Shown here: one piece after another, positions 7,824 through 15,326 of the stretch
Layout of the letters: the number at the start of each line of letters is the position of its first letter
Position numbering within the stretch: position 1 is the first letter of the stretch
From: Candidatus Caccalectryoclostridium excrementigallinarum
Lineage (GTDB): Bacteria; Bacillota; Clostridia; Christensenellales; UBA3700
Direction: 5' to 3'
Assembly (NCBI GenBank): GCA_018714485.1
Contig: DVNJ01000001.1
Span: 104,732-168,731 of the forward strand
DNA length: 64,000 nt
Made by a program: the position numbers and the translations under genes
Notes under the pieces: model-generated
Seen by the model: the letters and a program-made list of their open reading frames with translations, nothing else
What the model was told of the DNA's origin: nothing
Database searches by the model: none

Positions 7824-8911
7824 GCGTTTACGCCTTGAGAATAAAGCCTGAGCACGTTTGAGGAAAATTCGCCGCGCCGCTCCCCCGTGTCCGCGCATGC
7901 CTCTTCGATGAGAATGTCCATCAACCGACAGCCGTCTATGCCCTTGTCCGTGAAGAGATAATCCGCGAGCGAGCCGGGAACGGTGTTGGCTTCGTTGAGA
8001 TATATCTTCCCGCCTTTGTCGATGAGAAAGTCAAAGCGCACCACTCCCCTCATTTCCAGCTCCTTATAGGCAGTTGCTGCGGCGTTTTGCACGGCGGCGC
8101 AGCTTTCTTCCGATAACTTCGCGGGAAACTCCCTGCCGCACGCGCTCATCTTGCCGCCCGAGAGATATTTGTCCTCATAGGTCAGTATCTCGCTCCTGCT
8201 CAGCGGTCTTTCGGGCGAAGAGACGATGATCTCGCCGCGGCTTTTGACGCAGGCGCAGTTGATCTCGGTGAAATCTTCCAGCGCGCGCTCGATGAGTACG
8301 AGCGGATCGAACTCAAACGCGACCGCGAGCGCTTCGTCAAGCTCGCTTTCGCTGCGCGCCACGCCTATGCCTATGGACGAGCCTTGACGCGCGGGCTTGA
8401 CGATGACGGGATAACCTATCTCTTTTGCGTATGCGTGCGCCTGCTCTTCGCCGCCGCGCTCCACCTTTGCCGCCGAAAGCACGTCTATGCCCAAAGAGGC
8501 GAAAACGCTCTTTGAAGTTATCTTGTTCATGCAGACGGCGGACGCCTCCACCCCGGGCGAGGTATAAGGAATGCCGCAAAGCTGCAAAAAGCCCTGCAAG
8601 ACGCCGTTTTCCCCTTCGGCGCCGTGAGCGCAGATGAGCGCGCAGTCTATCTTCGCTATCCTGCGAACGAAACTCCCGCCCCGACAAAGATCTCTGCCCC
8701 TGAAAAATACGGGCGCGCCGATGATTTTTTCCGTGATATATGTCTGTATGTCCTCGGCATTATGCGGCATGAGCATGCCGCCGCTCTCTTTGAGCATGAC
8801 GGGATATATCTCGTATTTCGTTTTATCGAGCTTTTCCATTGCCTGCAACGCCGTTATCACGGAAACGTCTCTTTCGCACGAGCTTCCGCCATAGATCACC
8901 GCAATATTCAT
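7796..8911 (-). CDS. ddl: D-alanine--D-alanine ligase
   Basis: ATP-grasp enzyme making the D-Ala-D-Ala dipeptide for peptidoglycan precursors. Seen: the N-terminal IAVIYGGSSCERDVSVITA, AHGAEGENGVLQGFLQLCGIPYTSPGVEASAVCMNK, the ATP-binding YPVIVKPARQGSSIGI, and the C-terminal RFDFLID and YLNEANTVPGS metal-binding motifs. About 371 residues, typical. GGGAGGG sits seven bases before the ATG. It follows murF by 12 nt, so the two successive enzymes that make and attach D-Ala-D-Ala are encoded together. Confidence 0.96.
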   Translation of the reverse strand: MNIAVIYGGSSCERDVSVITALQAMEKLDKTKYEIYPVMLKESGGMLMPHNAEDIQTYITEKIIGAPVFFRGRDLCRGGSFVRRIAKIDCALICAHGAEGENGVLQGFLQLCGIPYTSPGVEASAVCMNKITSKSVFASLGIDVLSAAKVERGGEEQAHAYAKEIGYPVIVKPARQGSSIGIGVARSESELDEALAVAFEFDPLVLIERALEDFTEINCACVKSRGEIIVSSPERPLSRSEILTYEDKYLSGGKMSACGREFPAKLSEESCAAVQNAAATAYKELEMRGVVRFDFLIDKGGKIYLNEANTVPGSLADYLFTDKGIDGCRLMDILIEEACADTGERRGEFSSNVLRLYSQGVNACKTGGGHI

Positions 8912-8923
8912 AGTTCCCTCCCG

Positions 8924-10483
8924 TCACAAGTTTTCCGGCATATCGTTTTCGATAAGCAGCACGTCGCCCTCTCTCAATATGCGAGCGAACAGCTTCTGCG
9001 CCCTTTCAAGGCTGCTTTCGATATATATGCGCTCGGGCGGAAAAGCGTGCTTTTCCAAGCCGCGGCGCAAAAATTCCGCCTTCACGCCGATGAGCACGAC
9101 GATGTCCGCCACGCACGCGATCTGCTCGCCGAGCGCCGTGTTGAGTTTTTCGTCTGCTTTTCCCGCCTCGGCGAATCCCTGAGCCGCCACCACCTTTCTG
9201 CCCTTGAAGAGCGAAAGCGCGTCGAGAGCCGCCTTAGCTCCGCGAACATTCGAGTTATAGCCGTCATCCAAAATCGTTATCCCGCCGCGAGTCTTCAAAA
9301 CTTCCAGCCTGTGCGGCACGGGCGCGATCTCACTTGCGCGCTCGCATAACTCGTTCACGTCCTCGCCCAAGGCAAGACAGGTCTGCATCGCAAGACAAAA
9401 GTTTTCTATATTATGCCTGCCTACGAGCCGCAGAAAACAGCGCCTCTCTTCGCCGCCCGCTTTGAGGAAAAAGCGGCTCCCCTCCTCGTCAAGCTCGACA
9501 TCGGAGAAAGAAACGCTGCGCTCTCCCGTGATAAATTTCCGCCTTAACACGCATTTTTTGAACATATCGGCGCAAAGATCGTCATAGCCGTTGAAGACGG
9601 CGATCCCCTTACAGGGAAGAGAATCGATAAGTTCGCCCTTTGTCGCAACAATGTTTTCCAGCGACTTGAAAGTCTTCAAATGCTGCGGCGCTATCCCTGT
9701 GATCACGCCTATTTGCGGACGCACGATCGAGCAAAGGCGGGCGATGTCGCCCCTGCGCCCCGCTCCCATCTCGCAGATAAAATACTTCACTCCCTCCGGC
9801 ATACCGGAGATCGCCTTGCAAACGCCCATGGGCGTGTTATACGAGGCGGGGGTCGCATACGCCCGCTCGCCGAGCAACGCCGCTATCATGTTTTTCACGC
9901 TCGTCTTGCCGTAACTGCCCGTAACGCCTATCACGACAAGCCCGCTCATGCTCTCCAATCTGCGCCGCGCTCTTTTCACAAAGCGGGAAAATATGAGCGC
10001 TTCGAGAGGATAGATAAAAGCGCGCGCCAAAGCCGCCCCGGGCAGAGTCAGGAGGGGGACAAGAAAGAGCGCCACAAAAGCTCCCTTACCGCTTTCGAAT
10101 ATTACCGCACCTATCTGAGTAAGCAGACGCGCGAGGAAAAAGTCAATGACGAAAAGTGCACAAAGCAGACGAACCGCACGCGGCGTAAATTTGAGATGCT
10201 GCTTTGATCTAACCCAAGTGCATAAAGTAAACAAGCAGGCGCTCAAGCTGAAAACGCCGAGATAGAGCCAAAGCGCATATTCGGCGTCAAAGCTTTGCTC
10301 AAAGGCGTAAGCCGCCGCCGTGAGCGCCGCCCAGACAAGGGCGAGAAGGGCAAGGCGTAATTGCTCCCGCGCCGCCTTTTTCCCGAGAGAAAGGCGGTAT
10401 CCCGCGCGCTGGATATGCCCCAAGGTTTCAAGGGATAATAAAGCCGCCGCCACCGCGGCGACAAACGCGATCGCCCATTCCAT
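8924..10483 (-). CDS. MurF-type Mur ligase with multi-pass membrane N-terminus
   Basis: The C-terminal ~330 residues are a Mur ligase: GVTGSYGKTSVKNMI (ATP loop), YNTPMGVCKAISG, EMGAGRRGDIARLCSIVRPQIGVITGI, the HNIEN motif and LDDGYNSN, matching MurF, which adds D-Ala-D-Ala to the UDP-MurNAc-tripeptide. The first ~180 residues are not the usual MurF substrate domain but hydrophobic segments (about four or five helices). Such membrane-linked MurF-like ligases occur in some clostridia and related lineages. It sits between a hydrolase gene and ddl, which supports the role. The ATG at 10483 has only a weak GGGGTG and lies inside the hydrolase 3' end, implying coupled translation. A different Mur-ligase substrate cannot be excluded. 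Confidence 0.82.
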   Translation of the reverse strand: MEWAIAFVAAVAAALLSLETLGHIQRAGYRLSLGKKAAREQLRLALLALVWAALTAAAYAFEQSFDAEYALWLYLGVFSLSACLFTLCTWVRSKQHLKFTPRAVRLLCALFVIDFFLARLLTQIGAVIFESGKGAFVALFLVPLLTLPGAALARAFIYPLEALIFSRFVKRARRRLESMSGLVVIGVTGSYGKTSVKNMIAALLGERAYATPASYNTPMGVCKAISGMPEGVKYFICEMGAGRRGDIARLCSIVRPQIGVITGIAPQHLKTFKSLENIVATKGELIDSLPCKGIAVFNGYDDLCADMFKKCVLRRKFITGERSVSFSDVELDEEGSRFFLKAGGEERRCFLRLVGRHNIENFCLAMQTCLALGEDVNELCERASEIAPVPHRLEVLKTRGGITILDDGYNSNVRGAKAALDALSLFKGRKVVAAQGFAEAGKADEKLNTALGEQIACVADIVVLIGVKAEFLRRGLEKHAFPPERIYIESSLERAQKLFARILREGDVLLIENDMPENL

Positions 10484-11183
10484 AAAACACCCCGTTGACA
10501 AAATTTCTGATCAAACTCAGCGTCTTATTGACCTCGTCGAGATAACAAAAATGTCCGCCTTCAAGCATGACAAGCCGCGAGTTTTTTATCCTCTTGTGCA
10601 TTTTATGCGCCATATAGGGCGGCGTGTCCCTGTCTTTTTTGCCCCAGATCAGCAATACGGGCTTTTTTATGCTGCAAAGAGCGTCGTCCTGATATGTGTT
10701 GACGATGTTCACGAAAGTGCGCTTCATGAGCGGCGAGAGCGCCCTAAAATCGGGCGAGCCGCAGTCGGACAGATCGCGGCGCAGCAGCTTTTTCAGTGCG
10801 TATTTGCATTTTCGGGCAAGTCTTTTCAAGGTCGGACGCGGCTTGACGCCCGCTCCGTCCATGATGACAAGCGCTTTTATCCTTTGCTCGAGGGCAAGTT
10901 CGAGCGCCACTCTGCCGCCGAAGGAATGCGCGATGACGACGACCCGCTCCGCCCTTTCTTTTTCAAGTATACTCTTTACTCCGTCTACAAAGTCGTGCAA
11001 GAAATAGACATGTTCGGCGCCCGTCTGTCCGTGACCGTAAAAATCGGGCGCGATACAGCGATAGGTGTCGCTCAAACTGTCGATAAGCGGCATCATCGAG
11101 GCGTACGATCCGCCCCAGCCATGCAAAAAAAGAAGGGTTTTTTCGCCCTTGCCCTTGACGATATAGTGCATTTGCTCTTCCAT
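10428..11183 (-). CDS. Alpha/beta hydrolase
   Basis: Alpha/beta-hydrolase fold: oxyanion region LLFLHGWGGS, nucleophile elbow IAHSFGG (Ser near residue 94), the acid strand PVLLIWGKKDRDTP, and the histidine in MLEGGHFCYL. No TAT or Sec signal, so it is probably cytosolic. The substrate is unknown; position between rimI and murF suggests a cell-wall or lipid link (inference only). The last ~20 codons overlap the murF start and read RVCRRGGGGFIIP, probably a dispensable tail. ATG at 11183 or the next in-frame ATG at 11171 (preceded by GGAAGAG) could be the start. Confidence 0.8.
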   Translation of the reverse strand: MEEQMHYIVKGKGEKTLLFLHGWGGSYASMMPLIDSLSDTYRCIAPDFYGHGQTGAEHVYFLHDFVDGVKSILEKERAERVVVIAHSFGGRVALELALEQRIKALVIMDGAGVKPRPTLKRLARKCKYALKKLLRRDLSDCGSPDFRALSPLMKRTFVNIVNTYQDDALCSIKKPVLLIWGKKDRDTPPYMAHKMHKRIKNSRLVMLEGGHFCYLDEVNKTLSLIRNFVNGVFYGMGDRVCRRGGGGFIIP

Positions 11184-11216
11184 ATCATATAAGATATGAA
11201 AAAATCGACAATTAGG

Positions 11217-11654
11217 TTAAGTGCAATAAAAATACAAAACGGCATCTTCCTCGCCGTCGTAATATTTTTTCCTGAGAGAATATTGCTTGAAGGAGAATTT
11301 TTCGTAAAGCGCGCGCGCCGCCTTGTTGGAAGAGCGCACTTCGAGATACAGCCGTTCCACTCCCCGCTCTTTCGCCTTTTCTAGCATATCGCGCATGAGC
11401 GCCTTGCCCACGCCCGCGCCGCGCAGGCGGGCGAGCACGGCGATATTGTTCACGTCGCCTTCGTCGAGACAATAATAAAAACTGTAATAACCCGCGATCG
11501 CGCCTTGTGCCTCGGCGACACGCGCCACGGCGTTGGGAGCGCAGGCGAGCGCGGTGAGCGAGCCCTGCGACCATGGCTTTGAAAAAGCCTCGCACTCGAT
11601 CTCGTAAACGGCGCGCACGTCTTCCGCGCGCATATCCCTGATACTAATTTCCAT
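11217..11654 (-). CDS. rimI: Ribosomal protein bS18-alanine N-acetyltransferase RimI
   Basis: GNAT acetyltransferase of 145 residues. The N-terminal IRDMRAEDVRAVYEIECEAFSKPWS and the acetyl-CoA loop RLRGAGVGKALM, followed by YLEVRSSNKAARALYEKFSF, are characteristic of RimI, which acetylates the N-terminus of ribosomal protein S18 and possibly other targets. It overlaps the tsaB stop by 11 nt. The tsaE-tsaB-rimI cluster is one of the most conserved gene neighbourhoods in Firmicutes and supports the assignment. Confidence 0.93.
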   Translation of the reverse strand: MEISIRDMRAEDVRAVYEIECEAFSKPWSQGSLTALACAPNAVARVAEAQGAIAGYYSFYYCLDEGDVNNIAVLARLRGAGVGKALMRDMLEKAKERGVERLYLEVRSSNKAARALYEKFSFKQYSLRKKYYDGEEDAVLYFYCT

Positions 11655-12231
11655 CGGCGAGCCTTTCCGCCTGCGATTTTTTCAGGTAAAGGGGCGAAAG
11701 TGAAGGCACAAAGGCGCCGCTTTGCGCAAGATATTCCGCCGCCGCAGCCATGGTCTCGGCTTTTAAGCTGCCTTCGTGGCGCACGACCTTGATCTCGAGC
11801 GCCGCGATCTCGCTCTCCTGAGCCGCCCCACACTCGCTCATATGCAGCCAATCGCCGTCAAATCGCGCCAGGTAGCTCTCCGTCGGACGGCATTGCAGCG
11901 CGACGGCAAAGCTGCCCTTTTCGCCGAAAGCGCGAACTTGCAGCGAATTGAGCGCGATGATTTTGGCGCCCGTGGCGCGCGCGAGCGCGTGAGCCGTCGA
12001 AACGCCTATGCGGATACCCGTGAAAGATCCCGGTCCGACCACGCATGCGATCGCGTCCAAGTCGCGCACGCTTATCCCCGCACGCGACAAAAGCTCGTCG
12101 GCAAAAGGCAGAATGAGCGAATTATGTTTTCTGCTGCCCTCGCCGCCGCTGTCTAAGGCGAAAACTTTCCCTTTTGCGCTCAACGCGAGGGTCAGGACCT
12201 TACCCGCGCAGTCAATCGAGAGGATATTCAT
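11644..12231 (-). CDS. tsaB: tRNA N6-threonylcarbamoyladenosine (t6A) biosynthesis protein TsaB
   Basis: ASKHA-fold partner of TsaD in making t6A37 on ANN-decoding tRNAs. Diagnostic features: ILSIDCAGKVLTLAL at the N-terminus, RKHNSLILPFADELL, and CVVGPGSFTGIRIGVSTAHALA. At 195 residues it is a little shorter than average but complete. Its ATG overlaps the tsaE stop (ATGA). TsaD and TsaC are not in this window. Confidence 0.94.
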   Translation of the reverse strand: MNILSIDCAGKVLTLALSAKGKVFALDSGGEGSRKHNSLILPFADELLSRAGISVRDLDAIACVVGPGSFTGIRIGVSTAHALARATGAKIIALNSLQVRAFGEKGSFAVALQCRPTESYLARFDGDWLHMSECGAAQESEIAALEIKVVRHEGSLKAETMAAAAEYLAQSGAFVPSLSPLYLKKSQAERLADGN

Positions 12232-12641
12232 AGCGCCGCCCCCTGTATTTCGATCTCTCTGGGCGCGTCACCCGATCCCGAGATCGACACATTTATCACA
12301 TTTTTCAGATCTTCGAACTTATTCCATTCGATCGCGCAGACGCCCTCTTTGTCGCCGAGATATTCTTCAAGCCCCAGCTCGTAAAGCTCGCTTGCGTCAG
12401 TGACGCGATACATGTCGTAATGATGCAAAGTAAGCCTGCCCTTATAGCTTTTCATAAAGGTGAAAGTCGGACTGGTCACGACCTCTTTGACGCCGAGCGC
12501 CGCCGCAAGCCCCTTTGTGAAAGCGGTCTTTCCCGCCCCGAGGTCGCCCGTGAGCAAAATTATCTCCCCGCCTTTCAGCGTGCGGGCGAGTTTTTGCGCC
12601 AAAGCATAGGTGTCTTCGAGAGTTTTGCAGACAAATTTCAT
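12228..12641 (-). CDS. tsaE: tRNA t6A biosynthesis ATPase TsaE
   Basis: P-loop ATPase that drives turnover of the TsaBD complex. Seen: Walker [39 protein letters not shown] and the C-terminal AIEWNKF. 137 residues, normal. First gene of the tsaE-tsaB-rimI-hydrolase-murF-ddl-icd string. There is no Shine-Dalgarno; the -10 TATAAT ends six bases before the ATG, so the mRNA is predicted to be leaderless. Confidence 0.94.
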   Translation of the reverse strand: MKFVCKTLEDTYALAQKLARTLKGGEIILLTGDLGAGKTAFTKGLAAALGVKEVVTSPTFTFMKSYKGRLTLHHYDMYRVTDASELYELGLEEYLGDKEGVCAIEWNKFEDLKNVINVSISGSGDAPREIEIQGAAL

Positions 12642-12647
12642 AAAACA

Positions 12648-12676
12648 ATTATAATATACTTGACATCTTAAAGCAA
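12648..12676 (-). promoter_or_regulatory. Sigma-A promoter of tsaE operon
   Basis: TTGCTT (12671-12676), 17 nt, TATAAT (12648-12653), then six bases to the ATG. It overlaps the divergent ribU promoter. Confidence 0.75.
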
Positions 12677-12688
12677 TCGTTTCATAAT
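12660..12688 (+). promoter_or_regulatory. Sigma-A promoter of the FMN-riboswitch/ribU unit
   Basis: TTGACA (12660-12665), 17 nt, CATAAT (12683-12688). The predicted start is near 12695, immediately before the aptamer. Its -35 lies between the -35 and -10 of the opposing tsaE promoter. Confidence 0.75.
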
Positions 12689-12696
12689 GAAATCAA

Positions 12697-12804
12697 TCTT
12701 TGAGGTCGAGTGAAATTCTCTACCGGCGGTAAAGTCCGCTAACGCCTCCTCGGCGCCGAACGGGTGAAATTCCCGTACCGACGGTCAAAGTCCGGACAGG
12801 AAAG
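12697..12804 (+). promoter_or_regulatory. FMN riboswitch (RFN element)
   Basis: The RFN signature is clear: GTGAAATTCTCTACCGGCGGTAA, then CGGGTGAAATTCCCGTACCGACGGT, then AGTCCGGACAGGA. Such aptamers bind FMN and turn off riboflavin synthesis or uptake genes. A CUUU at 12698-12701 can pair with AAAG at 12801-12804, which is the front half of the ribU Shine-Dalgarno (AAAGGAG). No intrinsic terminator lies between aptamer and ATG, so translational control is the likely mode (inference). Confidence 0.95.
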
Positions 12805-12811
12805 GAGTTTT

Positions 12812-13609
12812 ATGAAAAAAATCAAATTCAATGCGCGTTTTGTCGCGTGGACTGCCGTTTTTGCGGCGCTCGCTGCCGTTTTGCAGCTGCTCGAATTCCA
12901 TTTGCCGATACTGCCCACTTTCTTAGCTGTGGACTTCTCCGAACTGCCCGCCGTCTTGGCGTCCTTTTCGCTCGGACCCACGTCGGGCGTCTTGGTCTGC
13001 CTGATCAAAAATCTCATCAAGCTCATCACCACGACCACGGGCGGCGTGGGCGAACTTGCGAACTTTTTGATCGGCATCTTCTATGTCATTCCCGCGGGAT
13101 TTATCTATAAATACCGTCATACCTTCGGCGGCGCGGTGATCGGCATGGTCGTCGGCATAGTCTGCTGCGGACTCATCAGCGTCCCGCTCAATTATTACAT
13201 AACCTATCCCGTCTACTATAACTTCATGGCTCCGGACGCCATTTTGGGCATGTACCGCGCCATCTATCCGGGAACAGAGTCCATTCTTCAGGCGCTGTTC
13301 ATCTTCAACCTGCCCATGACCGCGGGCAAGATGCTCGTCAATTCGGCGATCACGCTTTTGGTCTATAAAAAACTTTCCAACCTGATAAAGTTCGGCTTCA
13401 AGCGCAAGAAAAAAGCGGTCCCCGCGCAGACGGCGGCAGGCAACGTGGGCTGCGCGCAGATCGGAGAGAAACCTTCTTCGACTCGCACGGCGTCGAGATG
13501 CCCTTTTTGCGGCGCGGACTTAGACGCGAAAAACGCTGACGAGTGCCCTTACTGCAAGACAAAATTCGTCGCGGAAAACAAGCCGGACGAAAGAAAAGAA
13601 GACAAATAA
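12812..13609 (+). CDS. ribU: Riboflavin ECF transporter S component RibU with C-terminal zinc ribbon
   Basis: Integral membrane substrate-binding subunit for riboflavin uptake, working with an ECF energising module not in this window. About six hydrophobic segments cover residues 8-195. Family hallmarks are the AVFAALAAVLQL start, FSELPAVLASFSLGPTSGVLVCLIKNLIK, GELANFLIG, and the N-YYITYPVYY segment. Beyond the last helix and a basic KRKKK stretch the protein adds ~65 residues holding CPFCGADLDAKNADECPYC, a classic two-CxxC zinc ribbon, which normal RibU lacks. The FMN riboswitch directly upstream confirms the substrate class. AAAGGAG precedes the ATG; a terminator follows. Confidence 0.94.
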   Translation: MKKIKFNARFVAWTAVFAALAAVLQLLEFHLPILPTFLAVDFSELPAVLASFSLGPTSGVLVCLIKNLIKLITTTTGGVGELANFLIGIFYVIPAGFIYKYRHTFGGAVIGMVVGIVCCGLISVPLNYYITYPVYYNFMAPDAILGMYRAIYPGTESILQALFIFNLPMTAGKMLVNSAITLLVYKKLSNLIKFGFKRKKKAVPAQTAAGNVGCAQIGEKPSSTRTASRCPFCGADLDAKNADECPYCKTKFVAENKPDERKEDK

Positions 13610-13614
13610 GCGCG

Positions 13615-13641
13615 AAAAAGCGGGGCACGCCCCGCTTTTTT
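13615..13641. terminator. Intrinsic terminator after ribU (possibly bidirectional)
   Basis: GCGGGG-CACG-CCCCGC (13620-13635) followed by TTTTTT and preceded by AAAAA, so it can also serve the convergent 119-aa gene. Confidence 0.9.
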
Positions 13642-13688
13642 CAAGCCGAAAGTCATTCGCTTTGCCGATTTTTTGCGCCGCGCCCGTT

Positions 13689-14048
13689 TTATTCGAGTAT
13701 TCCCGCCCTCTTCAAGGCGTTGCCGATGAGGCGGCGCACTTCTTCTTCGGACAAGTCGGACTCGGACGCCTTTTTCGCAAGATAGAAAATGTCGCTGTCC
13801 GTACTTATCACGACTTCGCGGCAGGAAAATTCTTCCTTGACCGCCTGCTTCAAAGCGTTCTTATATGCCTGCGCCTCAGAACGCCCGAACATGGGGCGGA
13901 CTTTGGCGGCAACGAGCGCAATGTCTTCATACATCACGCAATATGCCTCTTCCACGCCTTCATAGGCGCAGACGAACTGCGTCAGATCCGCGTCGAAGAG
14001 CGCGCATGGCAAGGACGCAAAACTCACTATCGCCATCAAAGTATTCAT
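13689..14048 (-). CDS. Small protein resembling YhcN/YlaJ sporulation lipoproteins
   Basis: 119 residues. After a short hydrophobic N-terminus (MAIVSFASLPC) comes a region resembling the YhcN/YlaJ core: GVEEAYCVMYEDIALVAAKVRP, a conserved KNALKQAVKEEF helix, and CREVVISTDSDIFYLAKKA. In Bacillus such proteins are forespore-made spore-membrane lipoproteins. Here the cysteine context SLPC is a poor lipobox, so lipidation is doubtful. A forespore-like promoter directly in front agrees with the assignment. The similarity is weak and judged by eye, so treat the function as tentative. Confidence 0.55.
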   Translation of the reverse strand: MNTLMAIVSFASLPCALFDADLTQFVCAYEGVEEAYCVMYEDIALVAAKVRPMFGRSEAQAYKNALKQAVKEEFSCREVVISTDSDIFYLAKKASESDLSEEEVRRLIGNALKRAGILE

Positions 14049-14053
14049 GAAAG

Positions 14054-14082
14054 CAATATGCGCAAATAAAAAATATTTATCC
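14054..14082 (-). promoter_or_regulatory. Candidate sigma-F/G promoter of the 119-aa gene
   Basis: GGATA (14078-14082), 17 nt, CATATTG (14054-14060), then 5 nt to the ATG at 14048 with no Shine-Dalgarno. The -35 matches GNATA fully and the -10 matches CATNNTA at six of seven positions. Confidence 0.5.
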
Positions 14083-14095
14083 GCGAGCGAAAAAT

Positions 14096-15289
14096 TTAAT
14101 CGGCTGCGCCGAAATAATATGCGTAAGCCTGCGCCGTGAGCGGATACATTTCTCCGCCCTTTTTGCGCACGTTGTCATACGAAGCTTTAAGGCAGGCGCG
14201 AAAACCCTCTTTGAAATCGCTCAGCATGACGCGGCGCAGCTCGTCCACGCCCGGATAGTCGCGTCCCTCTTCGAGGACGTCGGCGCTGAAAATAAGTTTT
14301 TCCATAGTACTCATGCCCGCCCTTCCCGTGCAATGATAACGTATGCCGTTCAATATCTCCTCGTCCTTCACGCCGAAGACGCTCTCGGCGAGCACCGCGC
14401 CCACGAACTGATGCTCCACGGGTTTACCCACGGCGTCCGCGGGAATGAGCTTGACGTCGAAAGGTTCGGGACAGGCGACTTTCTGCCTGTCCTCTTCGTC
14501 CGCCTGCGGAGAAAGCGGCATTTTTGCCCTGTTGAGATCGAACACGGAACTGCCTTTGCCGCAGTCATGCAAGAGCCCCGCCAAAAACACTTTTTCCTCG
14601 TCTAACCTCAGGCGCAGCCTGACGTTGAGCATGAGGGCATATTCGCAGGTGCGCTTGCAATGCTCAAAGCGCGCGGGCTTGACCATTTGCGCAAGGCGGG
14701 TCAAAACGCGGGAATAATTGTTATAAACAGCGTTCTTTTCGATATATTCGGCGACTTTCTCGTCAAGACCGACATAGTTGCCAAGCTCGGCGCGCAGGCG
14801 CGCCAAGGTGGAGGAGATGTCGGAAGGATAATAATCCATGACGCGGATATCCGCGCCCATGCCGCGCCAATAGTCGAGCGCGCGCTCGAACTCCCCGTCT
14901 CTGCCCGCCCTGCGGCAGACGAGGAAGGGGCACATTTTGATTATCTTTTCCGGCTCATGCCACTTTTTCAGGTCTATGAGGCTGTCTCCGCCGATGAGAT
15001 AGTGCGCGCCGCGATATTTTTTCAGTACTTCGGGCAGCACTTCGGACGTGTAATTCACGCCACCGACTTTAAGCTCGTGATCGTCGATGATGAACTTGTC
15101 CGAGCCGCGCGCGGCAATGCGCAGCATCTCGAGCCGCGTTTGCGCGCTCACGTTGCAGCTCTTATGCGGCGGGATCCCCGACGGCAGCAAGACCACCCTG
15201 TCATAGCCGCTCGAGAGGGCGTGACGGGCGATGGCGATATGTTCGAGATGAGGCGGATTGAAGGTCCCGCCGTAGATGACGTATTTCAT
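14096..15289 (-). CDS. nadD: Fused nicotinate-nucleotide adenylyltransferase (NadD) and YqeK HD phosphohydrolase
   Basis: 397 residues in two domains. Residues ~1-195 are NadD: YGGTFNPPHLEHIAIAR (nucleotidyltransferase HxxH-like motif), SGIPPHKS, LIGGDSLIDLKKWHEPEKI and the YYPSDISST motif near the end. It forms nicotinate adenine dinucleotide in NAD synthesis. Residues ~200-397 are a YqeK-type HD domain (EHCKRTCEYALML, LAGLLHDCGKG, EHQFVGAVLAESVFG, IRYHCTGRAGMSTMEKLIFSAD), the family that cleaves Ap4A symmetrically. In most Firmicutes these are adjacent genes; here they are one reading frame. Predicted leaderless: TATAAT ends seven bases before the ATG. Confidence 0.95.
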   Translation of the reverse strand: MKYVIYGGTFNPPHLEHIAIARHALSSGYDRVVLLPSGIPPHKSCNVSAQTRLEMLRIAARGSDKFIIDDHELKVGGVNYTSEVLPEVLKKYRGAHYLIGGDSLIDLKKWHEPEKIIKMCPFLVCRRAGRDGEFERALDYWRGMGADIRVMDYYPSDISSTLARLRAELGNYVGLDEKVAEYIEKNAVYNNYSRVLTRLAQMVKPARFEHCKRTCEYALMLNVRLRLRLDEEKVFLAGLLHDCGKGSSVFDLNRAKMPLSPQADEEDRQKVACPEPFDVKLIPADAVGKPVEHQFVGAVLAESVFGVKDEEILNGIRYHCTGRAGMSTMEKLIFSADVLEEGRDYPGVDELRRVMLSDFKEGFRACLKASYDNVRKKGGEMYPLTAQAYAYYFGAAD

Positions 15290-15296
15290 TAGGGAT

Positions 15297-15325
15297 ATTA
15301 TAGCACTTACACGCGCTTTGGTAAA
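15297..15325 (-). promoter_or_regulatory. Sigma-A promoter of nadD-yqeK
   Basis: TTTACC (15320-15325), 17 nt, TATAAT (15297-15302), seven bases before the ATG; no Shine-Dalgarno in the gap. Confidence 0.65.
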
Positions 15326-15326
15326 G

